A DNA stretch of 62,759 nt from Erythrobacter donghaensis. GTDB taxonomy: Bacteria > Pseudomonadota > Alphaproteobacteria > Sphingomonadales > Sphingomonadaceae. Location of the stretch: positions 1 to 62,759 of the forward strand of contig NZ_LSJS01000051.1 in the NCBI RefSeq assembly GCF_001557325.1, in the 5' to 3' direction. The notes below the pieces were generated by a model. The model worked only from the letters and a program-made list of their open reading frames with translations, did not search any database and was not told the DNA's origin. The position numbers and the translations under genes were made by a program. Shown here in pieces: positions 8,176 through 18,425 of the stretch. Numbering within the stretch: position 1 is the first letter of the stretch; each line of letters begins with the position of its first letter.

Positions 8176-8726
8176 CGCTGCCGCTTCTTGAACCGGGCGG
8201 CGGCGGCCGCACGCGCTTCCTCCTCGCCGCGCAGACGCTCACGCCGGATCGCGATCGCGGGGATCAGCTGGCGCGAGAAGGCGTCGGCCGCGGCATAGGT
8301 GCGCGCTGAGGTGATCCATTGCGGCCGACCGGAGAAGCCCCAGCTCTCGTCGAACCCGGTCACCAGCATGGCAAAGGCGAACACCGCAATCAGCGCGCCC
8401 TTGACCGCGCCGAAGCCGAAGCCCAGCACCCGGTCGATGGGGCCGAGGACCGCGCCGTCCGATGCGCCGCTGGCATTGCCGATGATGACCTTCATCGCGG
8501 CATAGGGGATCAGCAGCAGCAGCGTGAAGGCGAACAGCGAGACCGCCGGTTCGGCGCGGTAGAAGTTCTTGAGGCCCTCGGTCAGCGCGGGGTGCATGAA
8601 GTGCAGCGCCATCGCGGCCATGATCCACGCGGCGAGGCTGAGTACTTCCTGCACGAGACCGCGCACGAAGCCGCCGATCGCGGCGATCGTGACGATGATG
8701 GCGATGATGATGTCGAGCACGGCCAT
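8172..8726 (-). CDS. cvpA: CvpA family membrane protein
   Basis: 184-residue inner-membrane protein of the colicin V production family. Four hydrophobic segments are visible: LDIIIAIIVTIAAIGGFVRG, AWIMAAMALHF, VSLFAFTLLLLIPYAAM and VKGALIAVFAFAMLV. The conserved GPIDRVLGFGFGAVKG loop is diagnostic. The C-terminus is charged and helical (RRERLRGEEEARAAAAARF). CvpA affects envelope homeostasis in other bacteria, but its molecular role is not settled. It lies 12 bp after radA and overlaps the IscU-like gene by 4 bp. Confidence 0.9.
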   Translation of the reverse strand: MAVLDIIIAIIVTIAAIGGFVRGLVQEVLSLAAWIMAAMALHFMHPALTEGLKNFYRAEPAVSLFAFTLLLLIPYAAMKVIIGNASGASDGAVLGPIDRVLGFGFGAVKGALIAVFAFAMLVTGFDESWGFSGRPQWITSARTYAAADAFSRQLIPAIAIRRERLRGEEEARAAAAARFKKRQR

Positions 8727-8738
8727 GGCGCGCCACGA

Positions 8739-10106
8739 TTATGCGTTGCCCATCACCTGGTCAACGACGTTCGCAAGTGCGGCAAGACCGCGGTAATCGG
8801 CGCCGCGCTCCGCGCTCGCTGCGCCCGCGGGGCCGTAGCAGCGCGCGAAGCCCAGCTTGGCCGCCTCGCGCAGGCGCAGCGGGGCGTGAGCGACGGGGCG
8901 GATCTCGCCGGCAAGGCTGACCTCGCCGAACCACGCGGTCTTGTCGGGCAGCGCCCGGTCGGCGAGCGCGGAGACCAGCGCCGCGGCAACCGCGAGGTCG
9001 GCAGCAGGATCGGTCAACCGGTAGCCTCCGGCGATGTTGAGATAGACCTCGGCCGATGAGAAATTAAACCCGCAGCGCGATTCCAGCACCGCGAGCAGCA
9101 TGGCGAGCCGCCCACTGTCCCACCCCACAACCGCCCGGCGCGGGGTCGCGCCCGATTGCAGGCGGACGATCAGCGCCTGGATCTCGACCAGCACCGGGCG
9201 CGTGCCCTCGAGCGCCGGGAACACCGCGCTCCCGGCAAGCGGCGTCTCGCGGCCCGAGAGGAACAGGAGCGAGGGATTGGCGACCTCCTCGAGGCCCTCG
9301 CTGGCCATGGCGAAGACCCCGATCTCGTCGACCGCGCCGAAGCGGTTCTTGAGCGCGCGCAGGATGCGATACTGGTGCGAGCGTTCGCCCTCGAAGCTCA
9401 TCACCACATCGACCATGTGTTCGAGCACGCGCGGGCCGGCGATCGTCCCGTCCTTGGTGACATGCCCGACCAGCACCAGCGCGCAGCCGCTCTCCTTGGC
9501 GTAGCGGATCAGTTCCAGCGCGCAGCCGCGCACCTGCGAGACGGTGCCGGGCGCGCCTTCGATGGTGTCGGAATGCATGGTCTGGATCGAATCGATCACC
9601 AGCAGCGCGGGCGGCGGACCCATGCCGAGGGTGGTCAGAATATCGCGCACCGAGGTTTCCGAGGCGAGCCGGATCGGCGCATCGGCCACCCCCATGCGCG
9701 CGGCGCGCAGGCGCACCTGCCCCGCCGCTTCCTCGCCGCTCACGTAAACGACGTCATTGCCCCCGCGCGCAATGGTGGCGGCGCATTGCAGCAGCAGGGT
9801 CGACTTGCCGATGCCAGGATCTCCGCCGAGCAGCACCGCCGAGCCGGGCACCAGCCCGCCGCCGAGCGCGCGGTCGAACTCGGCAAGACCGGTCGATTTC
9901 CTCACCGGCAGCCTGGTGGGCGCATTGAGCGGCTCGAACGCCACCGACCGCCCGCCGCTCGACAGATCGTGCTTCTGCGAGAATACCGTCGCGGGCACAT
10001 CCTCGATCAGCGTGTTCCACTGCCCGCAATCGGCGCATTGCCCCTGCCAGCGGTGCGAGACCGAGCCGCATTCCTGACACACAAAACGGCGCTTCGCTTT
10101 TGCCAT
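8739..10106 (-). CDS. radA: DNA repair protein RadA (Sms)
   Basis: 455-residue RecA-like ATPase/helicase that helps process recombination intermediates. An N-terminal zinc finger has two CxxC pairs (CQECGSVSHRWQGQCADCG, residues 15-33). The Walker A motif GGDPGIGKSTLL lies near residue 94, the RadA-specific KNRFG motif follows, and a Lon-protease-like domain forms the C-terminus. Length is normal. It is the first gene of the leftward operon and is divergent from the patatin-like gene, with 74 bp between the start codons. Confidence 0.96.
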   Translation of the reverse strand: MAKAKRRFVCQECGSVSHRWQGQCADCGQWNTLIEDVPATVFSQKHDLSSGGRSVAFEPLNAPTRLPVRKSTGLAEFDRALGGGLVPGSAVLLGGDPGIGKSTLLLQCAATIARGGNDVVYVSGEEAAGQVRLRAARMGVADAPIRLASETSVRDILTTLGMGPPPALLVIDSIQTMHSDTIEGAPGTVSQVRGCALELIRYAKESGCALVLVGHVTKDGTIAGPRVLEHMVDVVMSFEGERSHQYRILRALKNRFGAVDEIGVFAMASEGLEEVANPSLLFLSGRETPLAGSAVFPALEGTRPVLVEIQALIVRLQSGATPRRAVVGWDSGRLAMLLAVLESRCGFNFSSAEVYLNIAGGYRLTDPAADLAVAAALVSALADRALPDKTAWFGEVSLAGEIRPVAHAPLRLREAAKLGFARCYGPAGAASAERGADYRGLAALANVVDQVMGNA

Positions 10107-10180
10107 AAGTCATGCCCCATAACGAGAACAGATGACGAACGCAATTGCATTGCCGAGGTAATGCACGTTAGGAAGCCGGG

Positions 10181-12496
10181 ATGCGCCAGAAGGAACTGCG
10201 CCTTGCTCTCGTGTGCTACGGCGGGGTCAGCCTTGCTGTCTACATGCACGGCATCACCAAGGAGGTCTGGCACCTCGCCCGCGCGAGCCGAGCCTTCCAT
10301 CATCCGGGGGTGGCCCGGCTCGAGGGCGTGGCGGCGGCCTATCGCGATTTCCTCAAGACGATCGAGCGCGACCACGGCTTGCAGATCCGCGTGCTGCCCG
10401 ACATCCTGACCGGCGCGAGCGCGGGCGGGATCAACGCGGTGTTTCTCGCGCAGGCGATCCACGCCGGGCACAGCCTTGAGCCGCTGACCGACCTGTGGCT
10501 CGCCAATGCCGACGTCAGCGAGCTCACCGACCCCGAGGCCGAGCCGATGTGGCGCTACGCCAAGTTCTGGGCACAGCCGATCGCCGAATGGTTCCTCTCG
10601 CGCCCGGGCAATGCGGTGAGCGCGACCGTCTCGCCCGAAACCCGCGCCGAAGTGCGCGCCAAAGTCTCGAAACTGGTTCGCGGGCGGTGGTTCAGCCCGC
10701 CCTTTTCGGGCGCGAAGTTCTCGGCCATGCTGTTCGAGGCCTTCATGAAGATGGCGGCCGAAGGCGACCGCATCCCGCTGCTGCCGATCGGCTATCCGAT
10801 CGATCTTGCGGTGACCGTCACCGATTTCCGCGGCCACCCCGAAACGCTGCGGCTGAACTCGCCCGCGCAGGTCGAGGAGACCGAGCACCGCCTGCCGATC
10901 AATTTTCGCGCGCGGGTGGGCGACAACGACTGCGCCCCGCTCGCCGATCCGCTCGAGCTGGTGCTCGCCGCGCGCGCGACCGCGAGTTTTCCGGGCGCCT
11001 TTCCGCCGCTCACCATGGCCGAGATCGACGCCCTCGCTGAGGCCGAGGGGCATGCCTGGACAAGCCGTGCGGCCTTCCTCCAGCGCGTGATGCCCAGCCA
11101 TGTCGAACGCGGCACGGTGGGCGAGGTCGCGCTGATCGACGGGGCGGTGCTGGTCAATGCGCCCTTCGGCGCCGCGCTGTCCGCGCTATACGGACGGCCC
11201 GCCCAGCGCGAGGTCGACCGGCGCTTCGTCTATCTCGACCCGCGGCCCGAAGGCGCCGCGCCCACCCCGGCGATGCGCGCGCGCGCGGTCGGCTTCTTCG
11301 GTGCGATCTTCGGCTCGCTCTCGACGATCCCGCGCGAACAGCCGATCCGCGACGATCTCGAACGCATCGAGCACCAGTCACGCGACGCGGCGCGGCTGAA
11401 GCGGATCGTGCTCGAGCTTCAGGGCGACATCGACCGAGCGGTGGAAAAGCTGTTCGGCTACACCTTCCTGCTGGGTCGCCCCACTCCCAAGCGCCTCGCG
11501 GCCTGGCGCGCCAAGGCGCAGCAGGCCGCGGCCGAGCGCGCGGGCTATGCCTTCGGGGCCTATGCGCTGGTGAAGTTCGATGCGATCCTCGACCAGCTCG
11601 CCCGGCTGACGCTGAAGGCCGCCGGGCAGCCGCTGGGTGATCCCATGCCGCTGGTCCATGCCCTGCGTGGCGAGCTCGAGGCGCGCGGACTGGGCACGCT
11701 CACCGACGTGGGCGGCGGCGCGACGCAGGGCGCTATCGCCTTCTTCCGCGCGCACGACACCGGCTTTCGCATCCGCCGCTTGCAGCTCCTCGCCCGCAAG
11801 CTCGCGCGCGATTGGCAGGTCGATGGGGGTTTGGCCGAGGACGCGCTCGACCGGGCGCGTGACCGGATTTACGAGATCCTCGCGATCTACCTGCGCGCCG
11901 ACGAGGATGTGCAGCACGTCGCCCGCTTCCGCGAGCTTGCCGCCACCGCCTTGCAGCATCCCGGCGCGGTGCTCGATTTCCTCGCCACCCAGCGCCTGCT
12001 CCCGGCGACCGACCTTGCCGCCGAAGAGATGCTGATCGATGCGCTCGAGGACATGCCCGGGGAGCTGAAGCGGCGGATGCTGCTGACCTATCTCGGCTTC
12101 CCGTTCTACGATGTCGCCACCCTCCCACTCTCGCGGCGCGAGGGGCTCGACGAGTTCAACCCGGTCAAGATCGACCGTATCTCGCCCGACGATGCGCTCT
12201 CGATCCGCGAGGGCGGGACGGCGGCGACGCTGCGGGGCATCGAGTTCTACAATTTCGGCGCCTTCTTCAGCCGCGATTATCGCGAGAACGATTACCTGTG
12301 GGGGCGGCTGCACGGGGCGGAGCGGATGATCGACCTGCTCGCCTCGACCGTTACGGGGGGCATGTCGCGCGAAGCTTTGCGAGAGGGCAAGCGCGCGGCC
12401 TTCCTCGCGGTGCTCGACGAGGAGGAGATCGCGGGGCGCTGCCAACGCGGGCTGGTCGAGCAGATCAGGGCCGAGGTGCGCGAGCGGCTCGGCTAG
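10181..12496 (+). CDS. Patatin-like lipid acyl hydrolase with DUF3376-type C-terminus
   Basis: 771-residue member of the patatin-related family typical of actinobacteria and sphingomonads. It begins with the oxyanion-type segment LALVCYGGVSLAVYMHG. The nucleophile serine is S80 in GASAGGIN, and the catalytic aspartate is about D320 in IDGAVLVNAPF, giving a Ser-Asp dyad. The remaining 400 residues are mostly helical and of unknown role. There is no signal peptide, so it is probably cytosolic or peripheral to the membrane, acting on phospholipids or other acyl esters. It ends convergently, overlapping the DUF6445 gene by 4 bp. Confidence 0.88.
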   Translation: MRQKELRLALVCYGGVSLAVYMHGITKEVWHLARASRAFHHPGVARLEGVAAAYRDFLKTIERDHGLQIRVLPDILTGASAGGINAVFLAQAIHAGHSLEPLTDLWLANADVSELTDPEAEPMWRYAKFWAQPIAEWFLSRPGNAVSATVSPETRAEVRAKVSKLVRGRWFSPPFSGAKFSAMLFEAFMKMAAEGDRIPLLPIGYPIDLAVTVTDFRGHPETLRLNSPAQVEETEHRLPINFRARVGDNDCAPLADPLELVLAARATASFPGAFPPLTMAEIDALAEAEGHAWTSRAAFLQRVMPSHVERGTVGEVALIDGAVLVNAPFGAALSALYGRPAQREVDRRFVYLDPRPEGAAPTPAMRARAVGFFGAIFGSLSTIPREQPIRDDLERIEHQSRDAARLKRIVLELQGDIDRAVEKLFGYTFLLGRPTPKRLAAWRAKAQQAAAERAGYAFGAYALVKFDAILDQLARLTLKAAGQPLGDPMPLVHALRGELEARGLGTLTDVGGGATQGAIAFFRAHDTGFRIRRLQLLARKLARDWQVDGGLAEDALDRARDRIYEILAIYLRADEDVQHVARFRELAATALQHPGAVLDFLATQRLLPATDLAAEEMLIDALEDMPGELKRRMLLTYLGFPFYDVATLPLSRREGLDEFNPVKIDRISPDDALSIREGGTAATLRGIEFYNFGAFFSRDYRENDYLWGRLHGAERMIDLLASTVTGGMSREALREGKRAAFLAVLDEEEIAGRCQRGLVEQIRAEVRERLG

Positions 12497-13113
12497 GCCA
12501 GCGGCGCGAAGAACAGCAGCATCACCAGACGCGAATCCTCCGGCGTCGTGCCGAAGCCGGGGGCGGCGTTGTGAAACTGCCAGGGCGAGAACAGCAGCAG
12601 CCGGTTGAAGCGCGCGGGAATGCGCAGCGTGCGCTCCCACCTGGCAGGGAGCGTCGTGTCCTTGTTGACCACATCCTCCACCAGCGCGTCGACGTCGCTG
12701 TAACCGCTTGCAGCGATCTTCGCCGGGTCTTGCGGCACGGCTTCGAGCCCCGTGCGCTTGTGGCGGAAGAAATCGGTGCCGCCTGCATCCGGCCTGGCGC
12801 AATCCTCGGGGCGCGAGAGGTAGAGAATGCCCGAATAGGCCGCGGGGTCGATATGCACCCCGCTCCTGCCCTTGGCGCCCTTGCTTGTCAGGCGGCAATG
12901 CCCGTGCTGCGTCCCCGGTGCAGGCCCGAGCTTGACGCCCAGCAGCCGCGAGACCGCTGCATCGATCCCCTCTGTCGCCAGCGGGGCGGAGGAATTGAGG
13001 CCCGGGAAATTCCCGTGCTGCCGCGCCGGATCATAGTCCAGCCCCAGCGCCGCGCGGCGCGCCGCCCACGGGTCCTTGAGGAAATCGTCGACGATCAGGA
13101 GCGAGGGAAGCAT
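12493..13113 (-). CDS. DUF6445 family putative 2-oxoglutarate/Fe(II)-type oxygenase
   Basis: 206-residue protein. The start ATG at 13113 gives MLPSLLIVDDFLKDPWAARR, typical of the family. An HxD pair (GVHIDPAAYSG) and a later histidine (SPWQFHNAAPG) resemble the Fe(II)-binding facial triad of 2OG oxygenases. The substrate is unknown; related proteins occur in tryptophan-halogenase and TonB-receptor neighbourhoods, but neither is seen here. It lies 8 bp after dnaJ on the same strand and so may be co-expressed with the chaperones. The function is inferred from the fold only. Confidence 0.7.
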   Translation of the reverse strand: MLPSLLIVDDFLKDPWAARRAALGLDYDPARQHGNFPGLNSSAPLATEGIDAAVSRLLGVKLGPAPGTQHGHCRLTSKGAKGRSGVHIDPAAYSGILYLSRPEDCARPDAGGTDFFRHKRTGLEAVPQDPAKIAASGYSDVDALVEDVVNKDTTLPARWERTLRIPARFNRLLLFSPWQFHNAAPGFGTTPEDSRLVMLLFFAPLA

Positions 13114-13121
13114 CCGCCCCC

Positions 13122-14276
13122 TCAGCCCCCGAAGGCGTCCTTGAGCTTGGCGAAGAAGCTGCGGCTTTCGGGGCATTCGTCGCCGGTCTCGGTGGCCTTG
13201 AACTCCTCGAGGATTTCCTTCTGGCGGCGCGAGAGCCTCGTGGGGGTCTCGACCACGATCTCGACCACCATGTCGCCCCGCCCACGACCTTGCAGCACCG
13301 GCATCCCGGCGCCGCGAATGCGCAGCTGCTTGCCCGACTGGATGCCGACCGGAATCTCGAGCCGGTTGGTCGAGCCGTCGAGATCGGGAATCTCGACGCA
13401 GCCCCCGAGCGCCGCGGTGGTGAAGCTCACCGGCACGCGGGTCGCAAGCGTCGTCCCCTCGCGCTCGAACACGGGGTGCGGCTTGACGTGGAGGAAGATG
13501 TAGAGATCGCCCGGAGGCGCGCCGCGCTGGCCGGCCTCGCCCTTGCCCGACAGGCGGATGCGGGTGCCGGTGTCGACGCCTGCGGGAATATCGACCTTGA
13601 GGGTCTGCGCCTTGTCGACCCGGCCCTCGCCGCGGCACACGCGGCAGGGGTTCTCGATCACCGTGCCGCGGCCGTTGCAGGTGGGGCACGGGCGCTCGAT
13701 CACGAACAGCCCCTGCTTGGCGCGCACGCTCCCCATGCCGTGGCACAGGTTGCACTGGCGTTCGGAGGTGCCGGGCGTCGCGCCGCTGCCGTCGCAGGTG
13801 TCGCAGCCTTGCGAGACTTCGATCTCGATCTCGGTCGACTTGCCGGTGAAGGCTTCCTCGAGGCTGACCTGCATGTCGTAGCGCAGGTCCGCGCCGCGCC
13901 GGGTCTGCTGGCGCTGCGCGCCGCCGCCGCCGAAGGCGCTGCCGAAGATCGTCTCGAAAATGTCGCCGATATCGGCAAATCCGTCCGCGCCGCGACCGCC
14001 AAAAGGCCCGCCCCCAAAACCACTGGCGCCGCCGTTCATGCCCTGCGTGAAGGCCTCGTGGCCATAACGGTCATAGGCCGCGCGCTTCTGCGGGTCCTTG
14101 AGGCAATCATAGGCCTCGTTGATCGCCTTGAACTTCGCTTCGGCGCTGGCATCGCCCGGATTGCGGTCCGGGTGGAACTTCATCGCGAGCTTGCGGTAGG
14201 CGCTCTTCAGGGTCGCCCCGTCGCAATCGCGGGTGACTTCGAGCGTGGCGTAATAATCGGTCTGGGCGCTGGACAT
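13122..14276 (-). CDS. dnaJ: Chaperone DnaJ (Hsp40)
   Basis: 384-residue co-chaperone that delivers clients to DnaK and stimulates its ATPase. The J domain (residues 1-70) has the essential HPD in MKFHPDRNPGD. A glycine/phenylalanine region with FGGGPFGG follows, then four CxxCxGxG zinc repeats (CDTCDGSG, CNLCHGMG, CPTCNGRG, CRVCRGEG), and the client-binding C-terminal beta domains. This is a full type I DnaJ. It is 92 bp downstream of dnaK on the same strand, with a stable stem-loop in the gap. Confidence 0.97.
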   Translation of the reverse strand: MSSAQTDYYATLEVTRDCDGATLKSAYRKLAMKFHPDRNPGDASAEAKFKAINEAYDCLKDPQKRAAYDRYGHEAFTQGMNGGASGFGGGPFGGRGADGFADIGDIFETIFGSAFGGGGAQRQQTRRGADLRYDMQVSLEEAFTGKSTEIEIEVSQGCDTCDGSGATPGTSERQCNLCHGMGSVRAKQGLFVIERPCPTCNGRGTVIENPCRVCRGEGRVDKAQTLKVDIPAGVDTGTRIRLSGKGEAGQRGAPPGDLYIFLHVKPHPVFEREGTTLATRVPVSFTTAALGGCVEIPDLDGSTNRLEIPVGIQSGKQLRIRGAGMPVLQGRGRGDMVVEIVVETPTRLSRRQKEILEEFKATETGDECPESRSFFAKLKDAFGG

Positions 14277-14312
14277 GTGTCTGACTTAATCCCCGTCACC
14301 ACCGCCCGTGCC

Positions 14313-14338
14313 CGCGCCGGATGCGTGATCCGGGCGCG
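14313..14338 (-). other. Stem-loop between dnaK and dnaJ
   Basis: The arms CGCGCC-GGAT and ATCC-GGCGCG (read on the minus strand) pair over 10 bp, with one bulged base and a CACGC loop. No T-run follows, so it is not a classical terminator. It probably acts as an mRNA processing or stabilising structure that lets dnaK and dnaJ accumulate to different levels. That role is inference. Confidence 0.45.
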
Positions 14339-14368
14339 AGCGGCGGGACAATGGGTTGCATCGGGGCC

Positions 14369-16288
<1,920 letters not shown>

Positions 16289-16381
16289 TGTTTCCCCATC
16301 CATAAGGACAATTGTTGGACACCGCTGCCGTCGGCTTCCCGTCACGCGGCAAAGCACCTTGGCGGCTCGTTTGTGACGGCG

Positions 16382-16409
16382 ATATAGGTGTGCTTTCGCT
16401 TGGCACAAG
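16382..16409 (-). promoter_or_regulatory. Sigma-32 (RpoH) heat-shock promoter of dnaK
   Basis: On the minus strand CTTG is followed, after exactly 17 bases, by CCTATAT. This fits the alphaproteobacterial RpoH consensus CTTG-N17/18-CYTATNT at every defined position. It is about 94 bp before the dnaK start codon, leaving a moderate leader. No CIRCE inverted repeat (TTAGCACTC-N9-GAGTGCTAA) is present in this leader. Confidence 0.75.
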
Positions 16410-16441
16410 AGAGCCGCCCTTCTAGATTTGGGGCCATCCAC

Positions 16442-16951
16442 ATGGGAGACATCTGCGTGAAATCTGTCCTGCGTGCCGCCTCGGCGGTGCTGGCGCTGGC
16501 CGCCCTTCCTGCCCTTGCCGCCTGCGCGCCCGAGGCCGATGCGCCGCCGGTCGAGGCGGCCAGCGGCGTGGCGGGCGCCGGGCTCACCGTAAGCAACGCG
16601 CGCCTCGTCCTGCCTCCGGTCGCGGGCAACCCGGCTGCGGTCTATTTCGACCTTTCCTACAGCGGCGCGCCCGGCGTATCGCTCGAAAGCGTCACCGTCG
16701 AGGGCGCGGGGATGACCATGATCCACGACTATGCCGAAAGCGGCGGCAAGATGCAGATGGTGATGACCGATTCGGTGCCCTTGAGCGCAGCCGCTCCGGT
16801 CAGCTTCGCGCCGGGCGGGCTTCACGTGATGGCAATGGAGCCGGGCGGCGCGTTAACCCCGGGAAGTACCGCCAAGCTCACGCTCGCGCTGTCCGATGGC
16901 ACCAGCATAACCGTCGATGCGCCGGTGCGCGCCGCCGGGGACGAGCGCTGA
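16442..16951 (+). CDS. Periplasmic copper chaperone of the PCu(A)C family
   Basis: 169-residue exported protein. An N-terminal signal peptide ([21 protein letters not shown]) ends in a lipobox-like LAAC, so it may be a lipoprotein. The PCuAC fold and copper site are seen as [15 protein letters not shown] followed by GGLHVMAME, i.e. the H...M...HxM ligand set. The family delivers Cu(I) to cytochrome oxidase CuA centres. The ATG at 16442 was used; a GTG 15 bases later is an equally plausible start. It is divergent from dnaK, so the two share the 153-bp intergenic region. Confidence 0.8.
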   Translation: MGDICVKSVLRAASAVLALAALPALAACAPEADAPPVEAASGVAGAGLTVSNARLVLPPVAGNPAAVYFDLSYSGAPGVSLESVTVEGAGMTMIHDYAESGGKMQMVMTDSVPLSAAAPVSFAPGGLHVMAMEPGGALTPGSTAKLTLALSDGTSITVDAPVRAAGDER

Positions 16952-17049
16952 GCAGCGCGCCGACCGTCAGCGAGGGAGCCCCGCTACCCGCCTGTCCGGT
17001 TGGCGGTGAACGTCCGCTGACGCCGGCCGAAGTTGCGCTCGCCCGTTCG

Positions 17050-17466
17050 GTGTTCGGCGACGCGATCGACTATGGCCCCGTCACGGTGATCCGCCGCAAG
17101 TTCTTCCCGCTGCAACCCAAGGCCGTGACGATGGCGCCGATGGGCAGTCTCCACTTCCACCCCGCCGCGCCGCATTACTGCGACGATTTCGCCGCCGCCT
17201 CGCTCGCGAAGCAGGGCCACTTCATCCACGAGATGACGCATGTGTGGCAGACGCAGACCCTCGGCCGCTGGCACCTCGTGCTGCGCCGCCACCCGTGGTG
17301 CCGCTATGATTACGCGCTGAAGCCGGGCTGGAAGCTCGCGCAATACGGGCTCGAGCAGCAGGCTGAGATCGTGCGCCACGCCTTCCTGCTGGGGCAGGGC
17401 CAGGCGGTCGCGGGCGCGCCGCCGCTGGCGACCTTCGAGACGATCCTGCCCTTCGGCAGCGCCTAG
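17050..17466 (+). CDS. Conserved protein with HEMTH metallopeptidase-like motif
   Basis: 138 residues from a GTG at 17050. The core GHFIHEMTHVWQTQ contains HExxH, the zinc signature of metallopeptidases. Proteins like this in sphingomonads are often labelled Vgr-related, but no function is shown. Coding sequence clearly continues upstream in the same frame to about 16951 (ERPLTPAEVALARSVFGDA) with no ATG, GTG or TTG. The only near-start is a CTG at 16948 overlapping the copper-chaperone stop, behind GGGGA. The real start is therefore uncertain. The 3' end overlaps the glycine-zipper gene by 4 bp. Confidence 0.65.
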   Translation: MFGDAIDYGPVTVIRRKFFPLQPKAVTMAPMGSLHFHPAAPHYCDDFAAASLAKQGHFIHEMTHVWQTQTLGRWHLVLRRHPWCRYDYALKPGWKLAQYGLEQQAEIVRHAFLLGQGQAVAGAPPLATFETILPFGSA

Positions 17467-17735
17467 TTGGGGCAGCGCACCGTGTATTCGCGCCCGTCGC
17501 GGTCGACGCGGTAGCATTCGCCGCTGTCGCGCTTCTTGATCAGCGTGCCGCCGGCGCCGCCAACCGCCGCGCCGACCGCTGCGCCCGTGCCGATGTCGCC
17601 GCCGGTGACAGCGCCGACCGCCGCACCCGCCGCAGCGCCAACGCCCGCGCCTTCGACGGCGTAATTGTCGGCACAGGCACCGAGCGAGAGTGCGGCGGCA
17701 GCGCCGAGAAGGATCGAGGAAAGGCGATAGGTCAT
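17463..17735 (-). CDS. Glycine-zipper envelope lipoprotein
   Basis: 90-residue small protein. Its signal peptide ends in a lipobox-like LSLGAC (Cys near residue 21), so it should be lipidated and envelope-anchored. The middle is a glycine-zipper two-helix segment (GAGVGAAAGAAVGAV and GAAVGAAVGGAGG), as in SlyB/17-kDa antigen type proteins. A short C-terminal tail has two cysteines (GECYRV and RCPN) that could form a disulfide. The specific role is unknown; such proteins often stabilise the outer membrane. Confidence 0.75.
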   Translation of the reverse strand: MTYRLSSILLGAAAALSLGACADNYAVEGAGVGAAAGAAVGAVTGGDIGTGAAVGAAVGGAGGTLIKKRDSGECYRVDRDGREYTVRCPN

Positions 17736-17847
17736 GGGTCTCTCCGGGGCATGGGGATGTTACCGGAGCCTACCGGAGAGACCGCTGCAATGTTCCTCGG
17801 CTCGCCGCGCTGGGAGGGTCATACGACGCTCACGCGGCCGGGAGCGA

Positions 17848-18408
17848 TCAGTCCGGCGCCTTCGCCACCGCGACCATCGCCGCGCGCAGCAGGCGGTCCT
17901 TGATCATCCACCCGGCCTGCATCTCCGAGACGATCGTGCCCGGCTCGTGATCGGCCGAGGGCACTTCGACCATCGCCTGGTGCTGGTTCGGGTCGAGCGG
18001 CAGGCCCACTGCGGCAATGCGGGTGATGCCGTTGCCGGCGAAGACCTTCTCCAGCTCGCGCTGGGTCGCCTCGAGCCCGGTCACGAGACCCTTCATGCTC
18101 TCGTCATCGCGCAGCGACTGCGGGATGGCGTCGATCGCGCGCGCGAGGTTGTCGGCGACCGACAGGATGTCGCGCGCAAAGCCCGTCGCGGCATAGGCGC
18201 GCGCCTCGTCCTTCTCGCGCTCGAGCCGGCGGCGCACGTTCTGGGTCTCGGCCTGGGCGTAGAGCACTTCCTGCCTCGCCGCCGCGAGATCGCGCTTCAG
18301 CGATTCGAGCACCTCGGAGTCCTCATCGCTGCCTTCGCGCAGGTGTTCGGGCACACCCTTCAATTCGTCTTCCGCCGCCTGATCCAGCGGCGTGTCGTTC
18401 TCGGTCAT
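17848..18408 (-). CDS. grpE: Nucleotide exchange factor GrpE
   Basis: 186-residue cochaperone that exchanges ADP for ATP on DnaK. A long N-terminal coiled coil (LESLKRDLAAARQEVLYAQAE) is followed by NVRRRLEREKDEARAYA and the C-terminal beta domain (GLPLDPNQHQAMVEV, GTIVSEMQAGWMIKDRLLRAA). The start ATG at 18408 is preceded at good distance by GGAAAG. It follows hrcA by 17 bp, the usual hrcA-grpE pair, and is probably cotranscribed with it. Confidence 0.95.
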   Translation of the reverse strand: MTENDTPLDQAAEDELKGVPEHLREGSDEDSEVLESLKRDLAAARQEVLYAQAETQNVRRRLEREKDEARAYAATGFARDILSVADNLARAIDAIPQSLRDDESMKGLVTGLEATQRELEKVFAGNGITRIAAVGLPLDPNQHQAMVEVPSADHEPGTIVSEMQAGWMIKDRLLRAAMVAVAKAPD

Positions 18409-18425
18409 GTCGTGTGGCTTTCCAT

